Source: Ampelocalamus luodianensis (taxonomy: Eukaryota; Streptophyta; Magnoliopsida; Poales; Poaceae). From it: DNA of 64,000 nucleotides. Positions within the stretch are counted from its first letter, which is position 1; each line of letters begins with the position of its first letter. Below the pieces are notes generated by a model. It had not been told where the DNA came from, made no database searches, and saw nothing but the letters and a program-made list of their open reading frames with translations. Where the stretch lies: NCBI GenBank assembly GCA_036346255.1, contig CM070622.1:28980751-29044750 (forward strand), given 5' to 3'. Positions 54,774 to 64,000 of the stretch are shown piece by piece. The position numbers and the translations under genes were made by a program.

Positions 54774-55868
54774 GTGTTATTTAGACATGAGCTGATGCGA
54801 TTTACCGACATGTCATAACATGAACATATTTTAATTTGAGTACCTTATTGTGTGTTTTGGAACCATGTGCTTGTGGACTACATGTCCTGTATTTCAGTAG
54901 AATGAGGTTGACAAAAGGTTAATTAATGGAATATACATGGGACACAAAGTTGTCACTGGACAAAATCCCCGAAAATCTACAAATGATCCATTCAGCAAAT
55001 AAAACTCAACTCTCGGCCAAAAAAAAAAAAAAGGAGTCAGTGTGTTACACATGTTAGCCTAACCAGTGCCTCGTGTGATTGGATTTGTTGTTCGGACCCA
55101 AGATGATCCGATCCAATCACATGCTTGCGAAATGCCTGCGCCTAATTTTAACCAACGACCTGTCGACCATGTCTCCGTTCGTCCAGCCCGCGCACCGCGC
55201 GATTCTGTTTGTTTTTGGTGCACCACATGGTGGTCCCTTCCGCCGGTGCGGCTCCGATTTTTCTCGGAGAAAGGCAAGGGGAGAAAGACGTGCACCTAAA
55301 ACCATCTTCTTGTGGGAATGACGTCGCTGTTTGTCCGTGCTTTGTACAAGTTGACAATTCGTACGGTGAGTCGATCATATCTTACTATCTTAGCAGTTTT
55401 TAGCACTAATTAAAAGATGGGGGATTTGATCATATACCACTACCAAAGATTGGTAATTGATTATTTGCCACCTCGTGATGATATGATATGCGCCTGGACA
55501 TGTGCAGCAGCGAAGAAATCATCAATCCAATCTTTGGAAATAATCAATTATCCCTTAAAGATGGGTGATTTTGGCGTTTTACACCTTGGAAAGACCCTAC
55601 TGCTGCGTCGATCTGTGTGAAAGCGTTCGTTGTTGATTAATTTCCTATTATGTGAATCTACATGAGTTTAAATACATATTAACTATCTATTTTGGTTGGT
55701 TCAAATATATAAAGGGAATTACTATATAACTTTTAACAGTTTTTTGAAGTCAAAACTGTTATTTTTCTATTCGTTAGATATACAATAAGATTCATATTGT
55801 TGATGTGATGTAAAAGATATACATATATAACACACTCAACGCATCCAACGCGAGGCATGCGCAACGCA
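54774..55868. other. Non-coding DNA
   Basis: A poly-A run (55019-55032) is followed by 55060-55330, GC-richer DNA with open frames on both strands and no recognised product. Near 55417, GGGGGATTTGATCATATACC resembles a small MITE end, but no partner was found. Confidence 0.35.
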
Positions 55869-56160
55869 ATGGCTGGCCAAGCCCCGGCCAGCGATGATCC
55901 TTACAAGTCATTCCGCGACAAGTTGTCCAACGTTGATCACTTTGAGTCGGAAGAAATGAAGCAGAGGCTTCTAGCAGTTTGCTGATGGTGAAGGCTTTTC
56001 GCAGGACGACGGGGACGACCACACCGCCGGCACACCGGTGCTGCACGACAAGAACCTCGCGTGGTACCTGACGTTCTACTACTTATCTTTGTTTTTCTCA
56101 ACATCTCAAAGTACATGTGAAGAATATAACGAGTTCATCATATTGCTGTATTTTGTTGAT
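55869..56160 (+). pseudogene. Unrecognised gene fragment with one frameshift
   Basis: ATG 55869 gives MAGQAPASDDPYKSFRDKLS, then NVDHFESEEMKQRLLAV, then a stop at about 55983. In the +1 frame it resumes at once as FADGEGFSQDDGDDHTAG and TPVLHDKNLAWYLTFYY up to about 56090. The codon use and charge pattern look truly coding. I do not recognise the family. It may be one first exon with a one-base frameshift, or two exons wrongly read through. Confidence 0.4.
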
Positions 56161-56174
56161 ATATAATTTTATTT

Positions 56175-56527
56175 TATTTTTGTCTTTATTTTTTCTCAAT
56201 CTCTCAAAGTACATGTGAGATTTTGAATCATATGATAGAAATATGAGTTATTAAGATTTTCAAGAATAATTACAGTGACTAAGAACAAAAATTACATAAA
56301 TAATTTACTATAATTTATGTATAATAGAGTTGTAAATGAACTTTCAGAATATTTTTTGTCTTTATTTTTGCTCAACTTCTCAAAGTATATGTGAGATTTT
56401 GAATCATGTGATCGAAATATGAGTTAGTAAGACTTTCAAGAATAATTACAGTGGCCAAGAACAAAAATTACATAAATAATTTACTGTAATTTATGTATAA
56501 TTGAGTTGTAAATGAACTTTCAGAATG
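56175..56527. repeat. 176-bp tandem duplication, AT-rich
   Basis: TGTCTTTATTTTTTCTCAAT at 56181 and TGTCTTTATTTTTGCTCAAC at 56357 open two copies that continue with TCTCAAAGTA, GTGAGATTTTGAATCAT and ACAAAAATTACATAAATAAT. A third, partial copy (CTCAACATCTCAAAGTACAT) lies at about 56096-56130. Confidence 0.9.
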
Positions 56528-58382
56528 TGACCGTTTTTTTACTGAGAAAACTGTCACATCTGTGTAGACAAACCCACAAGGGAAGTTATCAAATAAAGTA
56601 TTTATTAAAGGGTCCGAGTATCTATTAAGAAAAATATGGACTTTGATTTTAAAACTGTGTAGAGACCTGCTTGAAATCTATCTCTAATTATGGGACGAGA
56701 TAGGATTCCGTACTAAATACTATAAATAAGGGTCGGGTCCTCAGGTTACTCATGCCATACTTATCCCCATATGTAGTTGGAATTTGTGGCTTACCTCTTA
56801 GTGGGAAAGACCAAACACTAGGTAGATTGAGCACCTGCACACCTACTGCTACAAATCAACCCTACGACGAACAATGACATCGTCATCATGTCGTTCTGCG
56901 TTTACCACATATAAGATCATATTTTAATCATCTGATTTAGATCAGAATTAATCTAGCATTCGTTTAATCGAGCGATCCAGACATGTTTTGGGGTGTGGAC
57001 TAATTGTCTTTTGTCGTGAGAACAACCAAGCGAGCGGATCATCTTTGGGCGTTAGCGAAGGGTACTGCGCCATGCATCTTCCATACAGAAAACAAGATGA
57101 GAGAGGTGGTGTGCCTCGATCTATATGTTCAAACCCAAAGATCATATTGGCAGTCGTGCAACCAAGTAGGGAGGCAGCGGTTACAGCCTGTTCCCATGCA
57201 TTAGGCTCTAAGCAGAGCCCACTAGCCAGGTCCTGAGAAGCAGGCAAAGCCCAAGAGTGCGCACTGCGCCGCGCAGTGCCACTGGATGGATGGCCAGTGC
57301 CACCCCAACTGGAACCGTTCGACGAAAAGCCACACAATCGTGGGCCTTGCCAGTGGTCGGGTGGGCGATCGTCCAGGCGCCGATCCAAGACGACGGGAGT
57401 CGGGAACGCATGGCGGGCGGCCGCGCGCGCAGATCGGCGGGGATATGTGCACGCCTGGTTCGGGTGAACGAACGGACTACTATCGGCGGCCTCGCGTTGC
57501 TTGCCACGTCGCGGCTAGCTGCACGGTCGGGAAAAAAACTCGTTAGTGGGGTTCATTAACTTGGTTCAAAATTACTCTAATTACAACCATTAATTGTTTA
57601 AACATTGAAATAAGTTGATTTCGAATGAAATTGGATTTCATTCCAACTCAGCTCGGCTCGGCTTGTTAGCTCGGTTCTAAAAATGCTTCCAAACTATAAA
57701 TAAAATGATATTAAATCTGTTGTAAACAAGGCATTTTTAGCAAACATACAAAATTAATTCCAGCATATTTAAACGATATTAAAGCATAATTCTAGCAGTA
57801 TTTAAATGACCAAATTAACGTATACACATGTAATTTCTTAAAGTTATCTAAAAAGAATAATATACTCAACATATATATCATGTGTACAAATAAAATCAGC
57901 ATAAAGCTAAAATTTAACATTTTGATATTGCTCTCTATGAAGAGTTGCAAAAGATTTAGTCTTGGCCTTCTCGCTACTTTAGTATATACTCTTCATTAAT
58001 TGAATTTAATAATATTAATTGAAACTTTGAGCTCTAAAATAATACTTTACTAATCTGCCAACAGAATCTTTAAACAAAAGACAACAGATAATACTTTCGG
58101 TCAACAGGAGATAAAAGCAAAATGATCAACAAAACAACACTCCAGTCAACCAACAAAACTTGATCTACTCACAGTATAAAATATTACAATTTAACAAGTT
58201 TAGCAATAAACCCAATTAACTGACATAATATCATGTATTATGAATTGCTAAGGATCACAGAACCTAAAGGTTCAATCAATTAACCAACCGAAAGTAATAG
58301 ACTAAATGTTAAAGATCAATTAACAGTAGTAAGCATTCCTGACGAGGATCTAATAATCCTCATTTTATTATTTCCATAATCA
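56528..58382. other. Unassigned DNA, possible LTR-like promoter near 56720
   Basis: ACTATAAATAAGGGTCGG near 56718-56735 is a strong TATA context, followed by a stretch to 56950 that resembles an LTR leader, but no partner or element ends were found. Bases 57220-57540 are GC-rich with open frames on both strands and no recognised protein. Bases 57560-58382 are AT-rich and empty. Confidence 0.3.
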
Positions 58383-59080
58383 TGTAATATGACGTCACAT
58401 GGCATACCCCCTAATATTAGAAGGGGAAAGCAAGTTAGGTAGTCGTAAGATCTCCTACGACTACCCCCTAGTCATAAGCATCTCTACGACTATGGTATAA
58501 TCGTAAGTCCTACTACGATTATGTCCGGTCGTAAGTCTTCCTGCAGTCGTAAGCCTTTCTGCGACTACCCCCCTGGTCGTAAGTTCTTTTATGACCAGTT
58601 CTGCCACGACTTTCTCACGATTAACTGGGTCCACTTCTCAGAAGGCCCCTTTAATAGTGGGAATCTAAGCAGTCAAAATACGTAGTTATGCCTGATATAA
58701 CTACAGATAATCCTCCACTATCTCTGACTGATAACTGTTTGACAGCATGGGGAGGTTACTACTCCGGTAATTACTCTTATTATTACACAATAATGAGCGA
58801 CTAATTAGCCTGGAACGACAACAGCCACCACTGCATAGTATAAATAGGTGTCTTTTAGAGATAGAAAGGAGAGACCTTTTTTTAGGACAATTAGTCAGAC
58901 CCTCAGCAGATTGTAATCCAGATACCCAATACAAGATACATAGGAGTAGGGTTATTATTCTCACTGGAGAAGGCCCGAACCTGTATAAAAATCCTCGTGT
59001 CTCTCTCGTCTGCGTGATCAATTGTGGAGACCCCTCGAATCAAACAATCTTTACGTAAAATCGGTTCTAAAACACCGACA
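58383..59080 (+). repeat. 5' LTR of the gypsy element
   Basis: The proposed start TGTAATATGACGTCA at 58383 is tentative because the other LTR is not available; the end CACCGACA at 59080 is set by the primer site. Within it are TGACGTCA (58390-58397, a perfect bZIP/CRE-type site) and the TATA box AGTATAAATAGG at 58839-58846. Confidence 0.65.
58430..58620. repeat. GTCGTAAG...CTACGAC inverted units in the U3 region
   Basis: Six or so units such as GTCGTAAGATCTCCTACGAC, GTCATAAGCATCTCTACGAC and ATCGTAAGTCCTACTACGAT, each able to fold into a small hairpin, are packed into 190 bp upstream of the TATA box. Confidence 0.75.
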
Positions 59081-59081
59081 G

Positions 59082-59098
59082 TTGGCGCCGACCGTGGG
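59082..59098 (+). other. Primer binding site of the gypsy element
   Basis: TTGGCGCCGACCGTGGG begins one base after the LTR end, the TGGCGCC-type primer site common in plant gypsy elements. Confidence 0.75.
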
Positions 59099-59151
59099 GA
59101 TCTTCTAGTAATTCCTTGTCAACAGTTCTTTCTTTTCTCTTTGATGCTACC

Positions 59152-62100
59152 ATGGCAGGAGAATGGAACAAGGAGAATTGGTTCGACTTGGCCGATTACG
59201 CAGACGTCGACATGGATGCCGGTTTCGACTACGAACCGAGTGTCGAATCTTCTGACGGTGTTGCCGCCTCTGGAGATCTTCTATCAGATCTCGGAGACTA
59301 CCCCGTCATCGAAGAACATGGGGGATTCCTATCCCTCACAACAGTACGTCTAGCTGAGGAACCTGCTTCCTCAGGGGGCAAGGGTCACCACGACCAACAG
59401 CAGGAATGCATTGGGGCAAATTCGCAACACGACGAGAGTTTTTCCTCCAAGCATTCGAGTTCCTTCGAGGCAGTACGACTTGGCAAGACAGGTTCTGGAA
59501 GCCATCATTCCGGAGCTCCATCGACATCTGATGGTCCTCTATCTCCGAGTATTTCCGCAGGAAAGAGGATCGAGCATGCTGTTACTCTAAGTCCAACCGT
59601 CCCGACGCAGGGTCCACCTGCAGACGGAGACGGTTATAACCCGAGTTCCCCTACGGAGGTTTACTCCAAGTCGCGGATGGTGTCGCTCGACTACTCCTCA
59701 AGCGAGGAGGCCTCGAGCACAAGTGGAGGTCATCCACGGGAGGTCTTCATCCTTCCCTCTGATAAGAATCGTCCTCCCAGGGGAAGGATTGACGATGCTC
59801 CCCGACGAGCATACTCTACACCCCCTCATGGCAATGGCAGGGGCGCCACCACTGGCGAACGAAACAAATACTTTAATGAACGTGCGGGACATCCTCAACA
59901 TTCTCGCACTCCATTAAAGCCAACTCAAGGGTCTGAAATAGGCTATTCTGAGACAACCCGACGGAGAAAAATAGCAGCTCAGAAAAACCTTCATGGCGTG
60001 CTTACTTCCGATCGGAGGAAGCCAAGAACTCCGGCACATCAGCGATTTCTTTGGAAAACCCGACTCAAGAGCTCGCTCGAGCACGGTATGATCTCTTTGC
60101 GAAGAGATCACACAAAACTTCGCGATCGATGGCCAAACTCGGCGTCTTAAATCGACCACAACGAAGTCGTAGTATTACGACTCCTTACTCCGCCGGTCGT
60201 TCAGATAGCTCGTCGCATAGAAGGCGGCATAAACATCACTCACGTCGTTCTCCTGACACGAGAAAGACGCAACAAAGCCCCAGGAGAGGTGATCTTTCAC
60301 CACTTCGGCGACAAGACACACGGCAGCAAGCGGAGTACGAGGAGTATTTCCCTCGTAAGGCTGAAACCTATCATAGGTCCAGTCCTCCTGTGGCTGGGTA
60401 TCGACGAGTACGATCACACGGCGACATCAACCCTTCTTTTCTGCAAAGAAAAAGGCAAGAGGTTATCTCGGGGTGTCGGACGTTCTCACCCGACCTTCGA
60501 GCGGTTCGTTGGCCGCCTCGGTTCCGACCAGCGAATATGGAGAAATTTGATGGAACTCAAAATCCCATCGAGTTCCTCCAAATCTACACTACAGCTATCC
60601 GAGCTGCAGGAGGAGGAGAGCATGTCATGGCGAATTACCTTCCGACTGTACTCGAAGGATCGGCACGATCATGGCTTTTAAACCAGCCATTCGAGTCGAT
60701 CTACTCGTGGCAACACCTCTGCTTTGCTGGCAAATTTTCAGGGCACTTACAACCGCCCTAAAAGGAGGATGATCTGCACCGAATAAGGCAGAACGACCAT
60801 GAAACGCTACGACAGTTCATCAGGCGCTTCAGTCGGGTTCGAAATTCTATTCCGGAAGTTTCTGACTCATCTGTGATCAGAGCTTTCAAGCAGGGAGTCC
60901 GAAGCAGAAGGATAACAGAGGATATCTCTTTACATCCACCTGCCACCGTCGCCGAACTCTTTGAGATGGTCGATAGGTATGCGACTGTTGCTGAAGTAGT
61001 CGAATGGAACAATACTATCGATCATAAAGACAACATCCTTCAGGAGGCAGGCGAAAGTGGTAAGAAAAAGGATAAAAAGGCTAGGAAATCTAAGAACAAT
61101 GCAAAGAGACACAAATCTCCAGTTGCCGGTTCTAAGGAGGTCCTGGCCGTAGGTGACAAGGAGTCACACAACGCCAAGCAAAATCCCGATCGAGGCAAAG
61201 GTAAGCGCCAAGATCGGAGAAATGACAAACCCAGGTGGTGTCCTTTTCATAAAAAAGAAGGGCATGATCTTCGTAACTGCCAAGTTTTCCTACGGAAACT
61301 CGAAGACTATTACTCTGGCAAGGGGCCACTTCCTACTATTGAACAGGTAGGTCAAACCAGTGGACAGAAGGAGTCGGATGATGAGGAGATGTCGTTCCAG
61401 GATCCACAACACACCATTGATCACATCTATGGAGGATCTTCGGCATACGAATCGCGAAGACAGTTGAAAGCTGTCGAACGTGAGGTAAACACAGTCGACT
61501 CCCCCCTTGTCAATAAATTACCGAAGTGGTCGGAAGTCACCATTACTTTTGAGAAAGGTGATTTCCCGATCCCTTCAACTCGACCAGGTCGATTCCCGAT
61601 AGTGGTCGAACCCACCATCAACAATTGTCGAGTCAATCGAGTTTTGGTTGATGGTGGAAGCTCGTTAAACATACTGTTTACGAGTACCCTGGACGAGATG
61701 CAAGTACCCAGGACACAGGTAAGACCGGTACGATATTCATTTCATGGAATCGTACTGGGGTCTTCGACCAAACCAATTGGTCAAGTCTCTCTTCCTTTAA
61801 CGTTTAGATCACCAAGCAATTTCAGGACAGTGAAGCTCTCCTTTGATGTGGTCGACTTCGACACGGCATATAATGCCATACTCAGACGACCAACTTTGGC
61901 AAAATTCTTAATAGCTACTCATTATGGGTATCAATGTCTTAAGATGTCAGGTCTCAAAGGAGTGATCACGATATACTGTGACAAGAAGATGGCGCACTCT
62001 TGCGACCGTCGTTCCCTCGAGATGGTTGGACAACTACCACCTCGAGATGAAAGTCAGCCTTCGACTAGCAAGTCGAAGCCTAAAGCTGCACCTAAGCCGA

Positions 62101-62219
62101 ACGACCAAGTCAAAGAGGTTCCTCTGGACGCGGAGGAGCCCTCAAGATCGCTCGCACCGGGATTCTTCCAACCCCAAATAAAAAGTCGCCCTCATCACTT
62201 TCCTCCGGGCAAACGCTGA
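59152..62219 (+). pseudogene. gypsy gag and protease, one frameshift and one stop
   Basis: The start is ATG 59152 in a perfect ACCATGG context (MAGEWNKENWFDLADY). The frame is acidic and Ser-rich to about 60045, where it shifts to a second frame (NPTQELARARYDLFAKRSHK). The retrotransposon gag core reads FRPANMEKFDGTQNPIEFLQ, YLPTVLEGSARSWLLNQPF; a TAA at 60759-60761 interrupts it, then ETLRQFIRRFSRVRNSIPE resumes. A zinc-binding segment WCPFHKKEGHDLRNC follows at about 61237. The protease has its catalytic Asp in VDGGSSLNILF near 61648. Gag forms the particle and protease cleaves the polyprotein. Confidence 0.88.
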
Positions 62220-63260
62220 TGTCTTCGCGTGGCAAGCATCCGACATGCCCGGAGTCCCCAGGGAAGTGATCGAGCACAGGCTAGCTTTACGGCCTAATAA
62301 ACTATCCGTAAAACAAAAATTACAGAGATTTGCCCCTAATCGACGAGATGCTATTAGATCAGAATTGGACAAGTTGCTTAAAGCAGACTTCATAAGAGAA
62401 GTCGACCACCCCAAGTGGTTGGCCAACCCTGTAATGGTTAGAAAGTCGAATGGCAAATGGTGTATGTGCGTGGACTTTACTGACCTCAATAAAGCTTGTC
62501 CAAAAGATGATTTCCCTTTACCTCGTATCGATCAATTGGTTGACTCTACTGCAGGGTGTGAAATGTTGAGTTTTTCAGATGCATTCTCTGGTTACCACCA
62601 GATTAGTATGTGTCGAGAAGATGAGGAGAAGACCGCATTTATTACACCGTTTGGGATATTTTGTTATGTCAAAATGCCATTCGGCTTAAAAAATGCTGGA
62701 GCTTCTTTTCATCGTTTGATGCAAACGACTTTTGCTCCTCAACTAGGCCAAAATCTAGAAGCCTATGTTGATGATCTAGTCGTAAAAAGCAGCAAACGAC
62801 TCAATCATATCACAGACTTACAGGAGACTTTCGACAACCTCAGAAAACACCACTTGAAACTTAATCCCGAGAAGTGTGTGTTCTGGGTCTCTTCGGGAAA
62901 ATTACTTGGATTTCTGGTCTCTGCACGAGGAATCGAAGAAAATCCCGAAAAGATAAAAGCCATCACTTAGATGCGCCCCCCGACCACGAAGAAAGAAGTC
63001 CAGAAACTCACAGGATGCATGGCGGCGTTAAGTCGTTTCATAGCACGCCTGGGAGAAAAAGGGCTCCCTTTCTTCAAACTTCTAAGGAAACACGAAGGTT
63101 TCGAGTGGACGGAAGAGGCTAACTTAGCCTTCGAGGAATGGTCAGTCGAACTTGGGGCGTTCGACATCCATTCCGTGTCCCTAACGGCCATAAAATCCCA
63201 GATCTTGGCAGACTTTGTCGCCGAATGGACAAATCCTGAACCTGTTCAGATCCCGATCTG
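62191..63260 (+). pseudogene. gypsy reverse transcriptase, with stop and 3' deletion
   Basis: The frame differs from protease by one base and starts inside its end: LITFLRANADVFAWQASDMP, then EVDHPKWLANPVMVRKSNGK, VDFTDLNKACPKDDFPLPRI, MPFGLKNAGASFHRLM and the catalytic AYVDDLVVKS near 62761. A TAG at 62968-62970 precedes the connection domain (LTGCMAALSRFIARLGEKGL). At about 63138 the text jumps from LAFEEW to SVELGAFDIHSV and ADFVAEWT, which in intact relatives are about 120 residues apart, so the RNase-H-like connection segment is deleted. Confidence 0.9.
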
Positions 63261-63275
63261 ATTCCCACGATCGAT

Positions 63276-63809
63276 GCGATGTACTTTGACGGGTCGCTTA
63301 CGATAAGTGGCTCGGGGGCTGGGGTGGTCCTGGAATCTTCTACCGGAGAAACCTTAAAGTATGCCATACAATTAAACTTTCAGGCCATTAACAACGTGGC
63401 AGAATACGAAGGTTTGCTAGCTGGTATACGAGCCTCGAAAGCGCTCTCGATTCGACGACTACTCGTAAGAGGAGACTCTCAACTAGTCGTGAATCAAGTC
63501 GGAAAAGAGTACTAGTGCTCCAATTCGACCATGTCCCAGTACTTATCGGAAGTTCAAAAGTTAGAAAATCACTTTTTAGGTTTTGAGGTACAAATTATCC
63601 CTCGAAAGGATAATTTCCTTGCAGACCAAATGGCTCGTCTAGCTTCTTCTCGATCCTCGGTACCGAAAGGGGTGTTTCTGGAACAGCTTCAAAAGCCGTC
63701 TATAGTCGAAGAACTAGAGACGCCTCCCATAGAAACGACCTCTCAGATACGAAGATACATGGATGACACCCATCTACATGTACCTTCAGACAGGTTCCGT
63801 ACCCGATGA
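63276..63809 (+). pseudogene. gypsy RNase H domain, one stop
   Basis: MYFDGSLTISGSGAGVVLES carries the first catalytic Asp, NNVAEYEGLLAGIRA the Glu, and VRGDSQLVVNQV the second Asp. A TAG at 63513-63515 interrupts; the domain then continues in the same frame as MSQYLSEVQKLENHFLGFEV and FLADQMARLAS with the last Asp. It degrades the RNA strand during reverse transcription. Confidence 0.88.
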
Positions 63810-64000
63810 CGATCTAGAAGCAGATCGACTATCCCGAAAGGCCAAAATGTATACTTTGGTCGAAGGTGCCCTTTATAAAAGAGGAACACAAGGGGTGCTC
63901 ATGCGATGTATTCCGCAGAATGAAGGGTTAAAACTCCTTCGCGATATACACGGAGGGATTTGTGGAACTCATGCTTCCTCTGACGCTGGTCGGTAAAGCC
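63763..64000 (+). pseudogene. Start of gypsy integrase (zinc-binding domain), cut by the window end
   Basis: KMYTLVEGALYKRGTQGVL, then LRDIHGGICGTHASS, is the His/Cys zinc-binding head of plant gypsy integrases (H-x3-H of HGGICGTH). A TAA at 63994-63996 follows AGR, possibly another nonsense codon. The catalytic core lies outside the window. Confidence 0.8.

Larger units (their letters stand above)
58383..64000 (+). mobile_element. Ty3/gypsy LTR retrotransposon, truncated by the window end
   Basis: A 5' LTR, primer binding site, gag, protease, reverse transcriptase, RNase H and the beginning of integrase occur in gypsy order. The right LTR is outside the window. At least one frameshift in gag, several nonsense codons and a deletion between reverse transcriptase and RNase H show it cannot supply its own pol. 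Confidence 0.93.

Noticed and set aside
54116..54811. 231-codon minus frame
   Set aside because: It spans both terminal inverted repeats and the 77-bp duplication of a MITE-like element and shows no domain.
57208..57559. Several overlapping frames on both strands
   Set aside because: All six frames are largely open from high GC; none has family motifs.

Overview
The window is plant nuclear DNA, almost certainly from a grass and most likely rice (Oryza) or a close relative. Three things point there: GC-rich coding exons with short GT-AG introns in an AT-rich background, dense nested transposons of grass type (Ty1/copia, Ty3/gypsy, CACTA, hAT, Mutator-like, Tourist-like MITEs), and plant-only protein families (HIPP, plant mobile domain, plant prolyl 4-hydroxylase). 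The species is an inference. There are no operons, ribosome binding sites, CRISPR arrays, tRNA or rRNA genes that I can see.

Only one ordinary host gene looks intact: a three-exon minus-strand gene at 17956-19148 for a heavy-metal-associated isoprenylated protein (HIPP; one HMA domain, C-terminal CSVM farnesylation box). Everything else that codes is transposon protein, nearly all broken, or a host-gene fragment caught inside a transposon.

Layout. 1-9367: a Mutator-like region with the end of a MURA-type transposase, a multi-exon plant-mobile-domain gene and a GRF-type zinc-finger gene; a tandem-repeat array lies between two divergent TATA boxes. 9368-14039: a complete but dead Ty1/copia element with 232/237-bp LTRs. 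14040-17955: non-coding, with AT microsatellites and two MITEs. 17956-20366: HIPP and its promoter, with a MITE just upstream. 20367-22996: candidate large solo LTR. 23973-38660: a second, older copia element split by a 7.8-kb CACTA element (28378-36166, TTA target duplication). 38819-48170: a hAT element (8-bp imperfect target duplication) holding an LTR-type insertion, which in turn holds a probable gene-capturing CACTA element carrying exons 1-4 of a prolyl 4-hydroxylase gene. 48298-58382: small gypsy fragment, a 1.26-kb long-TIR element, a 0.81-kb Tourist-like element, small duplications and unassigned DNA. 58383-64000: the left LTR and gag-pro-RT-RNaseH-start-of-integrase of a Ty3/gypsy element that runs off the window.

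The most unusual architecture is in the CACTA element. Hairpin-rich subterminal-type repeats occur at both ends and also as two internal arrays, and each internal array directly abuts a TATA box (three in all, two on minus and one on plus). The repeats come in two sequence flavours. The first 9 kb shows a similar layout, a repeat array between opposed TATA boxes. The second most interesting object is the captured prolyl 4-hydroxylase: introns kept, a nonsense codon in exon 2, and the gene cut off just after the exon-4 donor.
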